A stretch of 61,745 nucleotides of DNA from Kiritimatiellia bacterium (GCA_017525225.1 JAFXTB010000118.1:1-61745), one strand, 5' to 3'. Shown: positions 16,427 to 24,966, counted from the stretch's first letter. Notes: generated by a model from the sequence alone, not told the origin. Translations and numbers: made by a program.

Positions 16427-16468
16427 CCACTGGCCACTACTGACTACCGACTAACGACTAACGACTAA
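16413..16468 (+). repeat. heptamer array 3: eight units around the sctN stop and sctO start
   Basis: Eight 7-bp units (CCACTAA x2, CCACTGG, CCACTAC, TGACTAC, CGACTAA x3) begin within the last codons of sctN and end one base before the sctO ATG. The outer units are perfect; the middle three have decayed. Orientation matches array 1. Confidence 0.95.
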
Positions 16469-16469
16469 A

Positions 16470-16940
16470 ATGTACACCCTCCAGCCATTATTGAGAATCC
16501 GTACGATGCGCGAAGACCGTGCAACGGGTGAGCTGACTACGGCGCGGCGGGCGCTAGCCGCCGCGGAGGAGGCGTTGGCGGCAAGGCAGCGCGATCTTGC
16601 GGAGTGGGAGGACACGAAAGAGGAACGCCGCGACCGTATCTACGACGCCATCATCGGCCGCGAAGTCAGTCGTGACCAGATAGATCTCGCCAACGAGGGT
16701 GTGGCGCGGATCGATGAGGAGGGTGTGCTGAAGGCTGACAACGTCAAACGCGCCGAGGGAGTCGTAAAGGAGAAGTCCGATGCCGCCGAGATCGCACGGA
16801 CGAACCTGATGATCGCCACGAAGAATAGGATGAAGATAGACGAACACAGGTCGATATGGCTCCAGGCGGAAGCTGCCGAGCAGGAACGTCTCGCCGAGAG
16901 CGAGCTTGAGGATTTCATCGTAAGGAAGCAGGAGGTCTGA
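16470..16940 (+). CDS. sctO: T3S stalk protein SctO (YscO/FliJ family)
   Basis: This 156-residue protein is one long charged antiparallel coiled coil (LQPLLRIRTMREDRATGELT onward), the expected form of SctO, which projects into the ATPase hexamer and connects it to the SctV ring. Size, lack of Pro/Gly and the position between sctN and sctP agree with the family. Its ATG at 16470 follows heptamer array 3 with no recognisable Shine-Dalgarno. The stop overlaps sctP (TGATG). Confidence 0.85.
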   Translation: MYTLQPLLRIRTMREDRATGELTTARRALAAAEEALAARQRDLAEWEDTKEERRDRIYDAIIGREVSRDQIDLANEGVARIDEEGVLKADNVKRAEGVVKEKSDAAEIARTNLMIATKNRMKIDEHRSIWLQAEAAEQERLAESELEDFIVRKQEV

Positions 16941-18907
16941 TGGTGGGAGCAATAACATTTGACTCGTGTTTCGGGTCTTCGACGCCGCCTTCCGCCGAAG
17001 GAGGCAGCATCTTCGCCCTGCCCGACGATTCCGGGCTTGTGCCTCTGAAGCTGCCGGAAGAGTTTCTGCGCCATCAGGGCCGACCGCAGCCAGAGCCATC
17101 ATCCGATTCCATCCGCCGTTTCGAGACGGCGATGAATGCGGCGACACCGATATCCCATCTCCGTGCCATCGCGTCCATGCAAATGACGGTTGGTGATCCT
17201 GGCAATGTCGCAGGGGACGTGCCTCGGCAGACGGTCGGACCCGCAGGACCTCCGCCCAGGCCAATGATGGTTGCGACACAGGACGAGACTCCTGCCGTCA
17301 TCGAAAAGACGCAGCATGTGCCCGTAGATGGTACACAGCATGTACACGTAGAAGACATGCAGACCGCGCCTGAAGACATTCGGCAGACTACGCCTGAAGA
17401 CATTCGGCCCAGATTGGAAGATGCGCCGACCAGGCATGTCGCAAGGCCGCCTGTTGCACTGGTTCCCCACTCTCCAATTGTCTTGCAATCAATCGCCACT
17501 GCCGTCTCAGATGATCCTGCCAATACTGTCAGGATGGAAGCACGGCCGATTGCCGAATACGTCGAACAGCCAAGACCGCAGGCCATATCCATATCTGCCA
17601 TTAAACCATCGGTCGCAGCGGATGAAATACCGCAAGTGGTTTCGCCGGTTGAAAGGCCGATAGTCGCGCAGGTTGCGAGACCGCAAGTTTTTACATCGGT
17701 TGTGAGACCGGATGTGGTCTCGTCGGTCGATAGTCCGGTAGTTGAGAAACCGGTGGTCGCATCGGTTGAAAAGCCGGTAGTCGTATCGGTTGTGAGACCG
17801 GATGTAGTTGTGCCAGTTGCTAAGCCTGAAGTGGTCGCATCGGTTGAGAATCCGTTAGTTGAGAAGCCGGTGGTTGCGTCGGTTGAAAAGCCGGTGGTTG
17901 ATAAGCCTGTAGTCTCGTCGGTTGAAAAGCCGGTAGTCGTATCGGTTGTGAGACCGGATGTAGTTGTGCCGGTTACGAAACCTGAAGTGGTCGCATCGGT
18001 CGATAAGCCGGTAGTCGAGCAGCCTGTAGTCACATCGGTCGAGCAACCGATAGTCGTGCCGGTTGTGAGACCGGATGTGGTCGTGCCGGTTGCTAAACCT
18101 GAAATGGTCGTATCAGTCGATGAGCCGGTAGTCGAGCAGCCTGTAGTCACATCTGTTGAAAAACCGATGGTCGCGCCGGTTGCGAGGCCGGATGTAGTTG
18201 CGACGGTTGCGAGGCCGGATGTGGTTGTGCCGGTTGCTAAGCCTGAAGTGGTCGCATCGGTCGATAAGCCGGTAGTCGAGCAGCCTGTAGTCACATCGGT
18301 CGAGCAACCGATAGTCGCGCCTGTTGCGAGGCCGATAGTCGTGGCGGTCGAGAAGCCGGAGGTGGTCGCGACGGCTGCGGAATCCATTGCCGTCGAGGTA
18401 GTCGGTCCTGTCGTGAAGAAAGGGCGGTCGGTTGTCGCGGACGGTCCGAGAGTTGCATCGGTTGACAAGCCAGAAGAGAAGGCGGCTGCTGCTTCCGCTC
18501 ATGTCGTGGTGATGCCGACAGCGGTCGAGATGCCGGTGCTGCAGGCCGGACAACCCATGCCTGAAGTTGCCGCTGCATCCGCACGCACCGAGGCCATCGT
18601 CGAGGTGGTCAACCACATCGTCGAGGCAGTCGTCGGGCAGATTCTCGTGACGCCGGGTCTCGTGCATGGCGAGGGCGAGGTAAAGATCACGCTCAAGCCG
18701 ACCGTCCTTGACGGAACGGAGATCGCCATGTCCTCCAAGGATGGGGCGCTGACAGTCAGCATCACGCCGGCAACGCAGGAGGTGTCTGCCACCGTTGAAG
18801 CCGCCATGCCCCGCCTTGAGATCGCGCTCGCCGAGCATGTCACCGCATTCCGTCACGTCATGGTCGCGCTTGTTCCGAAGAAAGGAATTCGCAATGAAGC
18901 CGTTTGA
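16940..18907 (+). CDS. sctP: T3S needle-length ruler SctP with a Pro-Val repeat region
   Basis: This 655-residue protein has an N-terminal 230 residues of low complexity, a central repeat region (about residues 235-478), and a C-terminal substrate-specificity-switch (T3S4) domain (about 530-645; VKITLKPTVLDGTEIAMSSK, SVTPATQEV-like strands, FRHVMVALVP). SctP measures the needle and switches export specificity of SctU. The repeat is a striking 9-residue unit PxVVxxVx(K/R), such as PEVVASVDK, PDVVVPVAK, with 13-residue variants carrying an extra PVVE. In Yersinia, YscP length sets needle length, so copy number here may do the same. The start overlaps the sctO stop. Confidence 0.85.
   Translation: MVGAITFDSCFGSSTPPSAEGGSIFALPDDSGLVPLKLPEEFLRHQGRPQPEPSSDSIRRFETAMNAATPISHLRAIASMQMTVGDPGNVAGDVPRQTVGPAGPPPRPMMVATQDETPAVIEKTQHVPVDGTQHVHVEDMQTAPEDIRQTTPEDIRPRLEDAPTRHVARPPVALVPHSPIVLQSIATAVSDDPANTVRMEARPIAEYVEQPRPQAISISAIKPSVAADEIPQVVSPVERPIVAQVARPQVFTSVVRPDVVSSVDSPVVEKPVVASVEKPVVVSVVRPDVVVPVAKPEVVASVENPLVEKPVVASVEKPVVDKPVVSSVEKPVVVSVVRPDVVVPVTKPEVVASVDKPVVEQPVVTSVEQPIVVPVVRPDVVVPVAKPEMVVSVDEPVVEQPVVTSVEKPMVAPVARPDVVATVARPDVVVPVAKPEVVASVDKPVVEQPVVTSVEQPIVAPVARPIVVAVEKPEVVATAAESIAVEVVGPVVKKGRSVVADGPRVASVDKPEEKAAAASAHVVVMPTAVEMPVLQAGQPMPEVAAASARTEAIVEVVNHIVEAVVGQILVTPGLVHGEGEVKITLKPTVLDGTEIAMSSKDGALTVSITPATQEVSATVEAAMPRLEIALAEHVTAFRHVMVALVPKKGIRNEAV
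17640..18372 (+). repeat. tandem 27/39-bp repeats encoding PxVVxxVxK units in sctP
   Basis: About 24 units of 9 or 13 codons are present, several blocks nearly identical at the DNA level (for example the segments starting near 17750, 17930, 18055 and 18225). This indicates recent unequal recombination or slippage. Every unit begins with proline. Confidence 0.9.
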
Positions 18908-19793
18908 GATGTTATCGTCGCTTCCGCAGTGGGCCGGTCTTGGCCACGACGCCATTGTGGATTCGCCCGCGTTCGCGATGCCGTGCCGGCTCGGCGACGA
19001 GAGCGCTACGCTTACCCTTGGCGCAACGCACCCGGCCGATGCAATCAGGCTTTCGATTCTGATCGAGGACGAACCGCATGTTCTTTCCCTCGCCCGCTCG
19101 CCGCGCTTCAAGGACCTGGATGCGATCTGGGATGCCCGGGCGGACGTGCCGGAGCCTGTTCTTCTGGCTCTTGTGGAGAAGGACGCCGGACCGGTCCTCC
19201 AGCTTGTGGAGAACGCGGTGCGCAGGCAGCTGAGGCTCGTTGGCCTTGTACCGTCCGACGGCTCTGACGCGCCGGCCTTGTTCGCGCAGGTCTCCGATGT
19301 CGCCTTCGCATTGACACGTTCCGCCACCGTGACGGCCGCGATGGGCAGTCTGCGCAATCTCGACCTCGCACATGATTCGATCCGCTCGACGATCCTTCCT
19401 GCCGTGATGGAATACGCTGCGTTCTCGCTTGCTTCTGGTGAGGCGGCCGGTCTCGGCATCGGCGATGCGATCCTTCTGCCGGAGATCGGAACGGTGTCGG
19501 CACGGCTTGTCGTGGATGGCCGCTTCGTCCTCGACGAGAGCGGAGTCTCGCGCTACAACGCAGGCGAGCTTGTACATGTCGTAGACGCTGTGCCGAAGGA
19601 GATTTCCCTTGGCGAGCTGTTCGATGCGGCGGAGAATGCGGAAGGCCGGATGTCGAAAGTTGAAGTTCCAAGGCCGGGCGGCGATGCGCCGATTCCGCTT
19701 CGGCTCGTCCATGGCGGCAAGGTGCTGGCCTTTGGACGCCTCGACCGTCTTGGTGACCAGCCCGCCTTCATAGTCGAGACTGCAACCCCCTGA
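18894..19793 (+). CDS. sctQ: T3S C-ring protein SctQ
   Basis: This 299-residue protein matches SctQ. The N-terminal two thirds are variable (CheC-like core); the C-terminal 70 residues form a SPOA/FliN-like domain (IPLRLVHGGKVLAFGRLDRLG). A first, weaker SPOA-like segment sits around LGIGDAILLPEIG (about residues 182-215). SctQ builds the cytoplasmic pods that receive chaperone-substrate complexes. The start ATG 18894 lies inside the end of sctP (14-base overlap); longer versions only read sctP out of frame. No internal start for a separate short SctQ-C product is obvious. Confidence 0.85.
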   Translation: MKPFEMLSSLPQWAGLGHDAIVDSPAFAMPCRLGDESATLTLGATHPADAIRLSILIEDEPHVLSLARSPRFKDLDAIWDARADVPEPVLLALVEKDAGPVLQLVENAVRRQLRLVGLVPSDGSDAPALFAQVSDVAFALTRSATVTAAMGSLRNLDLAHDSIRSTILPAVMEYAAFSLASGEAAGLGIGDAILLPEIGTVSARLVVDGRFVLDESGVSRYNAGELVHVVDAVPKEISLGELFDAAENAEGRMSKVEVPRPGGDAPIPLRLVHGGKVLAFGRLDRLGDQPAFIVETATP

Positions 19794-19823
19794 CCATCCA
19801 ACCCCCAACCAACCAGCCCAGCC

Positions 19824-20537
19824 ATGTTTCAGACCGACCCATTTGCGTTGATAGTCGTCCTTGTGGGACTGTCGCTTGTTCCGTTCATAGCGATGATAGC
19901 AACGAGCTATCTGAAGATAGTCGTCGTCATGTCGCTCATCCGCAACGCGCTCGGCATACAGTCCATCCCGCCGAACATGGTCGTGAACGCGCTTGCGATG
20001 ATCCTCACGTTCTACATAATGGCGCCGGTCGCTAGCGAGTCGTGGAACGCGCTCGTTGAAAGCCAGAAGACGATGGTTGCGAGGCAGGGGGGGCAGGGGG
20101 CAGGCAAGGCCTACAATTCCGCGAACGCCCAGTCTTCAACCTTCGACCTTTCGAGCCTGGACCTAGGCAAGGCGGCCGAACCGTTCCGTACGTTCCTGTC
20201 GAGCCACACCGCTCCACGCGAGCGGGCGTTCTTCGTCAATACGGCCGAGACGCTCTGGGGCAAGGATGGCGAGCCGGCGGTTGTGGATCCGGAGAGCTTC
20301 TGGATACTTCTGCCGTCGTTCTGCGTCTCTGAGCTGACAAAGGCGTTCCAGATAGGCTTTCTGGTATATCTGCCGTTCATCGCGATCGACATAATAGTGT
20401 CCAACATCCTGCTCGCGATGGGCATGATGATGGTGTCGCCCGTGACGATATCGCTTCCTTTCAAGCTCTTGCTCTTCGTCATGGTCAACGGCTGGACGCT
20501 TCTCGTCCAGGGTCTTGTGAAAGGGTATCTGCTATGA
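19824..20537 (+). CDS. sctR: T3S export-gate protein SctR (FliP family)
   Basis: This 237-residue protein has the FliP fold: N-terminal membrane helices (LIVVLVGLSLVPFIAMIATS with the conserved SYLKIVVVMSLIRNALGIQ), a periplasmic-side insert of about 75 residues, and C-terminal helices (LVYLPFIAIDIIVSNILLAMG, then PFKLLLFVMVNGW). Five copies assemble with SctS and SctT into the helical export pore. The central insert (about 78-135; Gln/Gly then Ser-rich) is a little longer than in YscR. It is preceded by a C/A-rich 30-base spacer and overlaps sctS (ATGA). Confidence 0.97.
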   Translation: MFQTDPFALIVVLVGLSLVPFIAMIATSYLKIVVVMSLIRNALGIQSIPPNMVVNALAMILTFYIMAPVASESWNALVESQKTMVARQGGQGAGKAYNSANAQSSTFDLSSLDLGKAAEPFRTFLSSHTAPRERAFFVNTAETLWGKDGEPAVVDPESFWILLPSFCVSELTKAFQIGFLVYLPFIAIDIIVSNILLAMGMMMVSPVTISLPFKLLLFVMVNGWTLLVQGLVKGYLL

Positions 20538-20800
20538 GTGAAGCGCAGATCCTGGACTATGCCAAGACGTGTCTCGTGCTGGTGCTGCGTCTTTCGCTGA
20601 TACCGATCATCGTGGCGACGGTGATCGGCATACTGGTCTCGCTTCTCCAGGCGCTCACGCAGATACAGGAGCAGACACTCGGCTTCGCCGTGAAGCTGAT
20701 AGCGATCTCGCTCACGCTCCTCGCCTGCGCCACGTGGCTCGGTTCGTCGCTACTACTCTACACGCAGGACATCTTCTCCCATTTCCCGCTGCTGAGGTAG
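20534..20800 (+). CDS. sctS: T3S export-gate protein SctS (FliQ family)
   Basis: This 88-residue protein has two membrane helices (LVLRLSLIPIIVATVIGILV and LGFAVKLIAISLTLLACATW) joined by LLQALTQIQEQT, the hallmark of FliQ/SctS. Four copies complete the export pore around SctR5SctT1. It is coupled to sctR by a 4-base overlap and ends in TAG 4 bases before the sctT ATG. Confidence 0.97.
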   Translation: MSEAQILDYAKTCLVLVLRLSLIPIIVATVIGILVSLLQALTQIQEQTLGFAVKLIAISLTLLACATWLGSSLLLYTQDIFSHFPLLR

Positions 20801-20804
20801 TTGA

Positions 20805-21602
20805 ATGCCCTACATCGAGTTCCACAGATGGATCCTTGCGGCGGTGCTCGCGATGGCGAGGATAGGCAGCGCGTTCGCCATCTGTCCGGCTCTGACGGAG
20901 TCCATGATCCCCGGCGTGGCGAGAAGGGCGGCCGTGCTTGGGTTCTCCTGCCTCGCTATCCCGTTCATCAAGGCGGGGATGCCGCCTGGCGAGCCGAACG
21001 TCTGGATGTTCGGGCTCATGGCATTGAAGGAGGCCATCATCGGATTTCTCATCGGCTTTTTCGCGGCAATCCCGTTCTGGGTGGCCGAGAATGTCGGAAA
21101 CTTCATCGACAACCAGCGTGGCTCTACGATGGGCGAGGTGTATTCACCGCTTTCAGGGGCGCAGGTGTCGACCACGGGTATCTTCTTCACTGAGATAGTG
21201 TCCACCGTGTTTTTCGTCAGCGGCGCGGTTCTCCTCATGCTTGGCGCCCTCTACAAGAGCTATGCGATATGGCCGGTGTTCCCTGCGGACGCCATCGGCC
21301 CATCCTTCGTGGCCTTTGCCCCCAATGCGCCTGTACAGATGCTGGGTACGCTCGACTGGATGCTCAAGACCACGGTCGTGATCTCCGCGCCCGTCATCAT
21401 CGTGATGTTCCTTGCGACCATAGGCCTCGGGCTGGTCAACCGTACCGCGCCGCAGCTCAACGTGTTCTTCCTGTCGATGCCGGTGAAGTCCGCGCTTGGC
21501 ATCGCCATGCTGATAGTCTACCTGCCGTTCATCATGGACATGCTCATGTACACCAGGGAGACCCAGCTGCTCCTGCCGGTGCAGAAGCTGCTCGGAGGGT
21601 AG
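20805..21602 (+). CDS. sctT: T3S export-gate protein SctT (FliR family)
   Basis: This 265-residue protein is hydrophobic throughout and carries FliR-type features: an N-terminal IGSAFAICPALTESMIPGVA, the loop ENVGNFIDNQRGSTMGEVYS (about residues 95-115), and a late helix LNVFFLSMPVKSALGIAML. One copy closes the SctRST export pore. It sits in the invariant R-S-T-U order; its stop is TAG. Confidence 0.96.
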   Translation: MPYIEFHRWILAAVLAMARIGSAFAICPALTESMIPGVARRAAVLGFSCLAIPFIKAGMPPGEPNVWMFGLMALKEAIIGFLIGFFAAIPFWVAENVGNFIDNQRGSTMGEVYSPLSGAQVSTTGIFFTEIVSTVFFVSGAVLLMLGALYKSYAIWPVFPADAIGPSFVAFAPNAPVQMLGTLDWMLKTTVVISAPVIIVMFLATIGLGLVNRTAPQLNVFFLSMPVKSALGIAMLIVYLPFIMDMLMYTRETQLLLPVQKLLGG

Positions 21603-21635
21603 GGGTGTAACGCCAGAAGATGATGTGGTATTCCC

Positions 21636-22736
21636 ATGGCTGAATCGAGTGGAGAGAAGACGGAGATGCCGACCCCGAAGAAGCTGCGCGATGCGCGGCA
21701 GAAGGGGCAGGTGTGCACGTCGAAGGACATCGTCTCCACGGCGATACTCGTGGTTCTTTTCGTGGTTCTTGGCTGGATGGGCATCGCTCTCGTGGACGAC
21801 ACCGCGATGCTCCTCAACTACATGGGCGACCGCATAGGCGGCGATCCGTTCGCAGCCACGCGGCAGGCAATGGGGCTCACCGCCATTGTGATCTGCAAGC
21901 ACTCCTTCATATTCGTCCTTGTCGCCGCGGTGATCGGCATCGCCGCGAACACTGCCCAGATAGGCTTCCTCTTCACCCTTGATCCGATCATCCCGAAGCT
22001 GGAGAAGCTGAACCCGGTGGAAGGCGCGAAGAAGATATTCTCGATGAAGAACCTCTTCGAGTTCCTGAAGAACGTCGTAAAGGTCTGCTTCCTCGGCTAT
22101 CTACTCTACAAGATCATCTGGGCGAGCGTGCCGGAGCTGCTGACGATGTGCTACGGCACCGTCGACGACATCTTCCCGTGCCTGAAGCTGATGCTCAAGC
22201 GCCTCGCCGTCTACACGGCCTTCGGCTACATCGTCATCGCCGTCGTGGACCGGATCTTCCAGGGACGCAACTTCACGAAGCAGATGATGATGACGAAGGA
22301 CGAGGTGAAGCGCGAGTACAAGGAGATGGAGGGCTCGGCGGAGATCAAGCAGGCCCAGCGCCAGTTCCGCGACGAGATTCTCAACGGCCCTGACCCGGTG
22401 AAGGCGACCAAGAAGTCGAACGTGGTAGTGACCAACCCTACGCATCTCGCCATCGGCATACGCTTCAATGCCGAGGAGGCTCCGCTGCCGCGCATCTGCG
22501 CCATCGGCGCCGGACGCACGGCGAAGATCATCCGCGAGACCGCGCTCGCCGAGGGCATCCCCGTCTTGGAGGATAGACCCCTTGCCCGTGCCCTCTACGC
22601 CGAGGGCAAGATCGAGGACTTCATCCCGGAATCGCTCATCGAGCCGATCGCGGAGGTCCTGAAGTGGGCCAAGCAGCTACAGGACGCCCGCAAGGAAGAG
22701 GAGGAACTTGATTCCGTCACGCTGGAGGATCTATGA
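21636..22736 (+). CDS. sctU: T3S specificity-switch protein SctU (FlhB family)
   Basis: This 366-residue protein has the start typical of the family (GEKTEMPTPKKLRDARQKGQV), four membrane helices (about residues 28-215), and the cytoplasmic domain with the autocleavage motif NPTH (N267-H270) in VVVTNPTHLAIGIRF. Self-cleavage between N and P, sensed with SctP, changes export from needle and rod to later substrates. A 33-base gap separates it from sctT. It overlaps the ECF sigma gene by 4 bases (ATGA), tying that regulator to injectisome expression. Confidence 0.97.
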   Translation: MAESSGEKTEMPTPKKLRDARQKGQVCTSKDIVSTAILVVLFVVLGWMGIALVDDTAMLLNYMGDRIGGDPFAATRQAMGLTAIVICKHSFIFVLVAAVIGIAANTAQIGFLFTLDPIIPKLEKLNPVEGAKKIFSMKNLFEFLKNVVKVCFLGYLLYKIIWASVPELLTMCYGTVDDIFPCLKLMLKRLAVYTAFGYIVIAVVDRIFQGRNFTKQMMMTKDEVKREYKEMEGSAEIKQAQRQFRDEILNGPDPVKATKKSNVVVTNPTHLAIGIRFNAEEAPLPRICAIGAGRTAKIIRETALAEGIPVLEDRPLARALYAEGKIEDFIPESLIEPIAEVLKWAKQLQDARKEEEELDSVTLEDL

Positions 22737-23245
22737 ACATCGAAGAACTATACAAGGCAATAGCGCCGCGCCTGACCAACTGGCTTGTCGCGTCTGGCAG
22801 CCAGTACCATGAGGCATGCGACCTGGTGCAGAACACCTTTCTGAAGATATGGAACATGCGCGACGACCTGCGCGACGACGAAGACTCCGTCTCCGGCCTG
22901 GCCTTCACCATCGCGCGCAACCTGCGCAAGAACCTGGCCCGTGACAACGCCCGGCTGACGTTCGTGGAGGAGATACGCGAAGAGGACGCAGGAAGCGTCG
23001 GGCCAGCCGAACTGCCGTCGGAGACCGCTGCCCGCAACGCGGAACTGCGTAAGCGGCTATCGGAGGCATTTGCGAAGCTCCCACCCATACTCCGGGAGGC
23101 ATATACCTTGTTCCAGGTCGGCGAAATGTCGATACGAGACATCGCAAATCAGACAGGAGTGAGCGAAAATCTCGTGAAAGTGCGAATTTTCCGCGCCAAG
23201 GAAAAACTCAAGGAAATTCTTGCGGATCTACGTGTAACTTTTTAA
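22733..23245 (+). CDS. ECF-type RNA polymerase sigma factor, last gene of the T3S operon
   Basis: This 170-residue protein has the two-domain plan of ECF sigma factors: region 2 (residues 10-75, YHEACDLVQNTFLKIWNMRD and FTIARNLRKNLARDNAR) and region 4 (about 105-165, LPPILREAYTLFQ, then the helix-turn-helix MSIRDIANQTGVSENLVKVR). There is no extra C-terminal domain and no adjacent anti-sigma gene. It is translationally coupled to sctU. An ECF-like element lies just beyond its stop (23233-23258) and recurs upstream of effector loci, so I infer that it directs effector transcription. Confidence 0.88.
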   Translation: MNIEELYKAIAPRLTNWLVASGSQYHEACDLVQNTFLKIWNMRDDLRDDEDSVSGLAFTIARNLRKNLARDNARLTFVEEIREEDAGSVGPAELPSETAARNAELRKRLSEAFAKLPPILREAYTLFQVGEMSIRDIANQTGVSENLVKVRIFRAKEKLKEILADLRVTF

Positions 23246-23258
23246 ACGGGGATGTGTA
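23233..23258 (+). promoter_or_regulatory. ECF-type promoter element, site A (TGTAAC-N15-GTGTA)
   Basis: TGTAAC (23233-23238) and GTGTA (23254-23258) are separated by 15 bases, overlapping the end of the sigma gene and 30 bases ahead of the ATG at 23289. Sites B, C and D keep the identical spacing. Confidence 0.6.
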
Positions 23259-23288
23259 ATCACGGCGGAAACGGAAAAGGAGACACAA

Positions 23289-23579
23289 ATGGAAATCAAT
23301 CTGAACAGCAATGGCTTTGGAAATGTCGGAATAGACCGCGGAATGCCGGATGCGACTGGTATCAACGCGGGTAGCGAGAAGGTGGATAAGTCCCAGACCT
23401 CTCGTGACGCATCGCTTCGCGTCTCGAACCTCTCGTCTGACATCAAATCCGCTGGACTGGCCGCGGCGGAACCCGTGGCCGAAGTTCCCGAGTCGGCGCT
23501 TTCGCGCGACGACGAGCTCGGCAGGATCGTGAACGCGGCGTTCAGCCTTCCTATGCCGCCGATGCCGTCATTTTCATAA
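23289..23579 (+). CDS. small T3S-associated protein of unknown function
   Basis: A 96-residue protein with a Ser/Asn-rich N-terminus resembling T3S signal regions, a disordered middle, and a C-terminus RDDELGRIVNAAFSLPMPPM with a short amphipathic helix and proline-rich tail. I recognise no family. It lies between ECF-type site A and a frameshifted gene. Its Shine-Dalgarno (AAAAGGAGA) is strong. Secreted substrate, needle-tip accessory or anti-sigma-like regulator are all possible; the low Lys content and lack of membrane segments speak for a secreted or cytosolic protein. Confidence 0.5.
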   Translation: MEINLNSNGFGNVGIDRGMPDATGINAGSEKVDKSQTSRDASLRVSNLSSDIKSAGLAAAEPVAEVPESALSRDDELGRIVNAAFSLPMPPMPSFS

Positions 23580-23588
23580 GGGGGGGGG
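23580..23588 (+). repeat. poly-G tract of nine bases in a translation initiation region
   Basis: Nine consecutive G (then TGGG) end 6 bases before the ATG at 23595. The run occupies the place of the Shine-Dalgarno, so slippage here would change ribosome spacing. Confidence 0.8.
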
Positions 23589-23594
23589 TGGGCC

Positions 23595-24793
23595 ATGGAG
23601 ATCACAGCCACATCGCTCACCCAGCTGCGGGCAGACAGGACCTACTACCTGTCGAATACGACCGGAACCATAAAGGAAACCGGTTCGGGGCAAAGGCTAT
23701 CGGCTCCACCGCCACCGCCACATCCATCATGCCGATCAAGGACCACATGGCGGCCATCGCGCCGCTCGTCGAGAGGGCCAACGCCGAGAATCGTACGGTC
23801 GACGCCGAGGATGTCAAGGCGGCAATACGCGAGAAGTGCATCAGGGGCGCGGCCCTGGCAGTGCTCCTGAGCGAGTTCAAGGACATCGCCGGCGAAAAGG
23901 GCCTCGGAAGCGCCAACTACTCCATGGCCTGGTCTTTCGCCAAGCAGAACCCCGGCGTACTGGACGAGATCGTGGCATGCACTACGCCCGAGGCGGCAAA
24001 GGCCACGGCGCGCAAGTACGAGGCCGCCATCACGGCGAAGCTGCAGCTGAACCTGGATGCGGACAGGGAGGCCCACGAAGGCGTGAAGGAGGCCGCCATC
24101 GCGGCGATTGTAAAGGCCACGGGCATGGACGAGGAGCATGTGCGCTCCCACCTGAACACCGACAGGCTCGTCACCAAGGCGCTGGATGTTGCGCACAACA
24201 TCGTGACCGGAGCGATAGAAGGTGCGGACAAGCCAGGATTCGACATCAAGGCCGCGTTCAAGGGCGTCGTGGATGAATTCGTCCGGGGCCGCCTCGCCGT
24301 CCTGAAGGAAGTGGATGGTCTCGAGGACCTTTCGGACGACCTCCGCCGCAAGTGGAAGAACCATGTGCTCTCCACCTACAGGGCGGAGAAGCTCCATCCG
24401 GCCTGGACCCACAAGCTCCTCGCCAACGGCGAATTCAGCGACAAGGCGCTCGAGGACGCCCTGGACGCGGAGGGCACAGCCTCCGCCGCCGAGAAGATAT
24501 GCTCCTACATGGGCAGCCTCAACGCGCACTTCATCGTGTTGTTCGGCGAGGAGGAGTGGGACGACATGGGCAACGACGAGCGCGAACCCGTCCTGAACAT
24601 GGTGCTGCTCGCCATCCTCGACAAGAACAAGTCCATCGCCGACAAGTTCCTTGCTCGCCGGGAGGAGCTGTGGAACGCGCGGGACGTCGAGTTCAACATG
24701 GACGAGTATATCGACAAGGGGCATGGACGCAAGATCGTCGAGGGACTCTACGCGATCCTGGTCGGCGTGCAAGGCCGCAAGGTCGGGGAGTGA
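23595..24793 (+). pseudogene. putative T3S substrate, frameshifted near codon 31
   Basis: ATG 23595 opens MEITATSLTQLRADRTYYLS, a convincing N-terminus, but the frame is lost at GGTTCGGGGCAAAG (about 23684-23697). The long downstream frame, about 365 residues from KAIGSTATATSIMP, continues to 24793. Inserting one G would join both. The downstream part is helical and acidic, with no membrane segment and no family I recognise (helices such as PLVERANAENRTVDAEDVK, and a C-terminal IVEGLYAILVGVQGRK). It is the second gene after the ECF-type element, so it is probably a secreted protein. It may be a true pseudogene, a phase-variable gene or an assembly error in a G run. Confidence 0.55.
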
Positions 24794-24936
24794 GGCCTGT
24801 TTCACAATCTTGGGATTTGCCGCCCCGGCCGTATAACGCGGCTGTTGTCAATGCCAATCTCAGAAGAAATTTCCAATGCCTTTTGGCTTTTGTTTAAACG
24901 TCATATCACCAAAAGGTCAGCATTTTTGCTATACTA

Positions 24937-24966
24937 TTGACATGACCACGCATGAAAAGATATATG
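24937..24966 (+). promoter_or_regulatory. putative sigma-70 promoter of the NUDIX-GH43 pair
   Basis: TTGACA (24937-24942) and TATATG (24961-24966) with an 18-base spacer lie in the 281-base gap before the NUDIX gene. A further TATACT at 24930-24935 is an alternative -10. I see nothing else in this gap. Confidence 0.4.

Noticed and set aside
7918-16468. Heptamer arrays as CRISPR
   Set aside because: Units are contiguous 7-mers with no spacers and no cas genes are present.
17640-18372. sctP repeat region as a surface adhesin gene
   Set aside because: The T3S4 C-terminal domain and the sctO-sctQ context identify it as SctP.
17074-18468. A 464-codon Ser/Thr-rich minus-strand frame opposite sctP
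   Set aside because: The periodicity simply mirrors the PxVV repeat of sctP; no start site or context.
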